Of a stretch of 36,602 bases of DNA, positions 35,694-36,602 are shown in pieces. Source of the DNA: Enterococcus sp. PF1-24 (GTDB lineage Bacteria > Bacillota > Bacilli > Lactobacillales > Enterococcaceae); contig NZ_JARXWL010000028.1 in assembly GCF_029893325.1 (NCBI RefSeq), forward strand, positions 1 through 36,602, given 5' to 3'. The number at the start of each line of letters is the position of its first letter. Positions within the stretch are counted from its first letter, which is position 1. The notes under the pieces are model-generated. The model did not search any database. It was not told where the DNA came from and saw nothing but the letters and a program-made list of their open reading frames with translations. Both the position numbers and the translations under genes were made by a program.

Positions 35694-35897
35694 ATGAAAT
35701 TGGAAAAAATAGTTTGTCCGCATTGCCAACAACGCTTCACCTACTATGAAGTTACGAATATCGTTGAACATACGCGCCAGTTACAGCCAATTGAGTGTCC
35801 TTATTGTCGCTTTATAGCTAGTAAAAAAATTTACAACGGCTATTTCGTTTCACAAAAACTGGAAGATAGCGACAAAAAAATTAAATTGAAGGGTTAG
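35694..35897 (+). CDS. Small zinc-ribbon protein (67 residues)
   Basis: Two CxxC pairs, CPHC at residues 8-11 and CPYC at 35-38, form a probable zinc ribbon. A basic and polar C-terminus (KKIKLKG) follows. I do not recognise a named family; similar small proteins are annotated as hypothetical. AGGAG lies only 3 bases before ATG 35694, so TTG 35700, 9 bases from it, is an equally good start. The GNAT gene follows after 7 bases and its ribosome site overlaps this gene's stop, so they form a pair. Confidence 0.75.
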   Translation: MKLEKIVCPHCQQRFTYYEVTNIVEHTRQLQPIECPYCRFIASKKIYNGYFVSQKLEDSDKKIKLKG

Positions 35898-35904
35898 GAT
35901 ATTT

Positions 35905-36477
35905 ATGATTCGTTTTGCTAAAAAGGAAGACGAAGCAAGCGTGATACAATTATTAATGACGATTTTTTATGATATGGATTTACCATTTTTACAAAAGTAT
36001 GGAGAAAAAATGACTAGGCAAATGTTATTTTCTGCAATGGAACACCCTGATTTTCGCTACCATTATCAAAGAGGGATTGTTAAGGAAGTCGACCAGCAAG
36101 TTGTAGGGATTGCTTTTGGTTATCAACATGAAGTGGAAGCCATGATTGATTTGCCATTTGCAGAAGTTTTGCAAGCAAAACAATTACCTGCTAGTGATAA
36201 TTTATATACGGAACCGGAAACTTTTCCTAATGAATGGTATTTAGATACTTTAGCTGTTCACCAAGATTATCAGGGGCAGGGTATTGGGTCTGAGTTGCTA
36301 ACAGCGGTTAATCAGTTAGCAATCAAAGCAGAAAAACCATTGTTAGGCTTGAATGTTGACCAAGGAAATCCGAAAGCTAAAAAATTATATCAACGACTAG
36401 GTTTTGAAGTAGTCGGAGAAATTAAAATTGCCAGTCATTGGTATGACCATATGCAAAAAAATATAGCTAATAATTAA
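35905..36477 (+). CDS. GNAT-family N-acetyltransferase
   Basis: This 190-residue acetyltransferase has the GNAT core near its C-terminus: LDTLAVHQDYQGQGIGSELL holds the acetyl-CoA Q-x-x-G-x-G/A loop, then GLNVDQGNPKAKKLYQRLGFE gives the closing strand; each is quoted only in part of the motif. The N-terminal half is more variable. The substrate is unknown. AGGATATTT precedes ATG 35905. It is coupled to the zinc-ribbon gene and is the last complete gene before the right IS end. Confidence 0.88.
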   Translation: MIRFAKKEDEASVIQLLMTIFYDMDLPFLQKYGEKMTRQMLFSAMEHPDFRYHYQRGIVKEVDQQVVGIAFGYQHEVEAMIDLPFAEVLQAKQLPASDNLYTEPETFPNEWYLDTLAVHQDYQGQGIGSELLTAVNQLAIKAEKPLLGLNVDQGNPKAKKLYQRLGFEVVGEIKIASHWYDHMQKNIANN

Positions 36478-36536
36478 AAAACAGCTAGCTTATTTTTAAG
36501 AGGAGTATGTAGTGACCCCAAAAAGTTAGACTTTTT

Positions 36537-36564
36537 CGGAGTAGAGAAATCTACTCCGTTTTTT
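36537..36564 (+). terminator. Stem-loop with T-run inside the right IS end
   Basis: CGGAGTAGA and TCTACTCCG form a 9-bp stem with a GAAA tetraloop, followed by TTTTTT on the plus strand. It would stop outside transcription, for example from the GNAT gene, before it runs antisense into the transposase gene. Confidence 0.75.
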
Positions 36565-36583
36565 GTTGTTTTCAAATTAACTA

Positions 36584-36602
36584 TTATGCAGCTTTCTGTG
36601 CT
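36584..36602 (-). CDS. IS3-family transposase, extreme C-terminal fragment
   Basis: On the minus strand the last codons before the window edge read AQKAA then TAA (36584-36586). A short tail of this kind just inside the IS end fits OrfB of an IS150-group element. Only five residues are visible, so the call depends on the adjacent terminal repeat. Confidence 0.4.

Larger units (their letters stand above)
36513..36602 (-). mobile_element. End of a second IS3-family insertion sequence
   Basis: TGACCCCAAAAAGTTAGAC (36513-36531) is a terminal repeat of the IS3-family (IS150-like) kind. The element continues beyond the window. Its sequence differs from the left-edge IS after TGACCCCAA, so the two are different elements. 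Its transposase tail is read on the minus strand. Confidence 0.7.

Overview
The window is a low-GC (about one third G+C by eye) Gram-positive chromosome segment. Strong AGGAGG-type ribosome sites, TTGACA/TATAAT promoters, CcpA-type cre sites and many ABC/GH sugar genes point to Lactobacillales, probably Enterococcaceae or a close relative; the family-level call is inference. Both edges carry ends of different IS3-family insertion sequences (1-89 and 36513-36602), each with the 3' end of its transposase gene facing inward. No tRNA, rRNA or CRISPR array was seen.

Region 1 (96-12245) is a xylose / xylo-glucoside locus. A divergent ROK repressor (XylR) faces xylA, a lipoprotein sugar-binding protein, two MalF/MalG-type permeases, a GH1 beta-glucosidase or 6-phospho-beta-glucosidase, xylB, a ROK sugar kinase broken by an in-frame TGA, and a GH31 alpha-xylosidase. 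The set fits import of xyloglucan-type oligosaccharides such as isoprimeverose, removal of xylose by GH31, isomerisation and phosphorylation of xylose by XylA/XylB, and glucoside processing by GH1, possibly with the ROK kinase. The transporter has no ATPase gene here and probably uses a shared MsmK-type ATPase. The xylA promoter carries a cre site and a XylR dyad.

Region 2 (12325-19228) holds a serine-hydrolase / response-regulator / histidine-kinase operon with tandem 11-bp repeats upstream, a HemG-like flavodoxin with a GNAT acetyltransferase, a flavodoxin-merR pair behind a MerR-type 19-bp-spacer promoter, and an AqpZ-like aquaporin lacking any canonical start codon.

Region 3 (19489-31169) is a disaccharide phosphorolysis locus. 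pgmB is divergent from a long operon: RDD membrane protein, 98-residue membrane protein, GH65 phosphorylase, ABC binding protein and two permeases, a second and different GH65 phosphorylase, a LacI regulator and a GH13 sucrose phosphorylase. GH65 enzymes release beta-glucose 1-phosphate for PgmB; the GH13 enzyme should release alpha-glucose 1-phosphate. Operator-like sites with an AAAACGTTTT or AAAA-GG-TTTT core lie at the divergent promoter and before the first GH65 gene.

Region 4 (31219-36477) contains a decayed membrane-protein gene, an NmrA-type oxidoreductase gene frameshifted in a G6 tract, its MarR regulator with a clear operator, a cysteine-free MGMT-like protein, an M29 aminopeptidase, a TetR regulator, a small zinc-ribbon protein and a GNAT acetyltransferase. 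Several genes in the window look damaged, which could be recent decay or sequence error.
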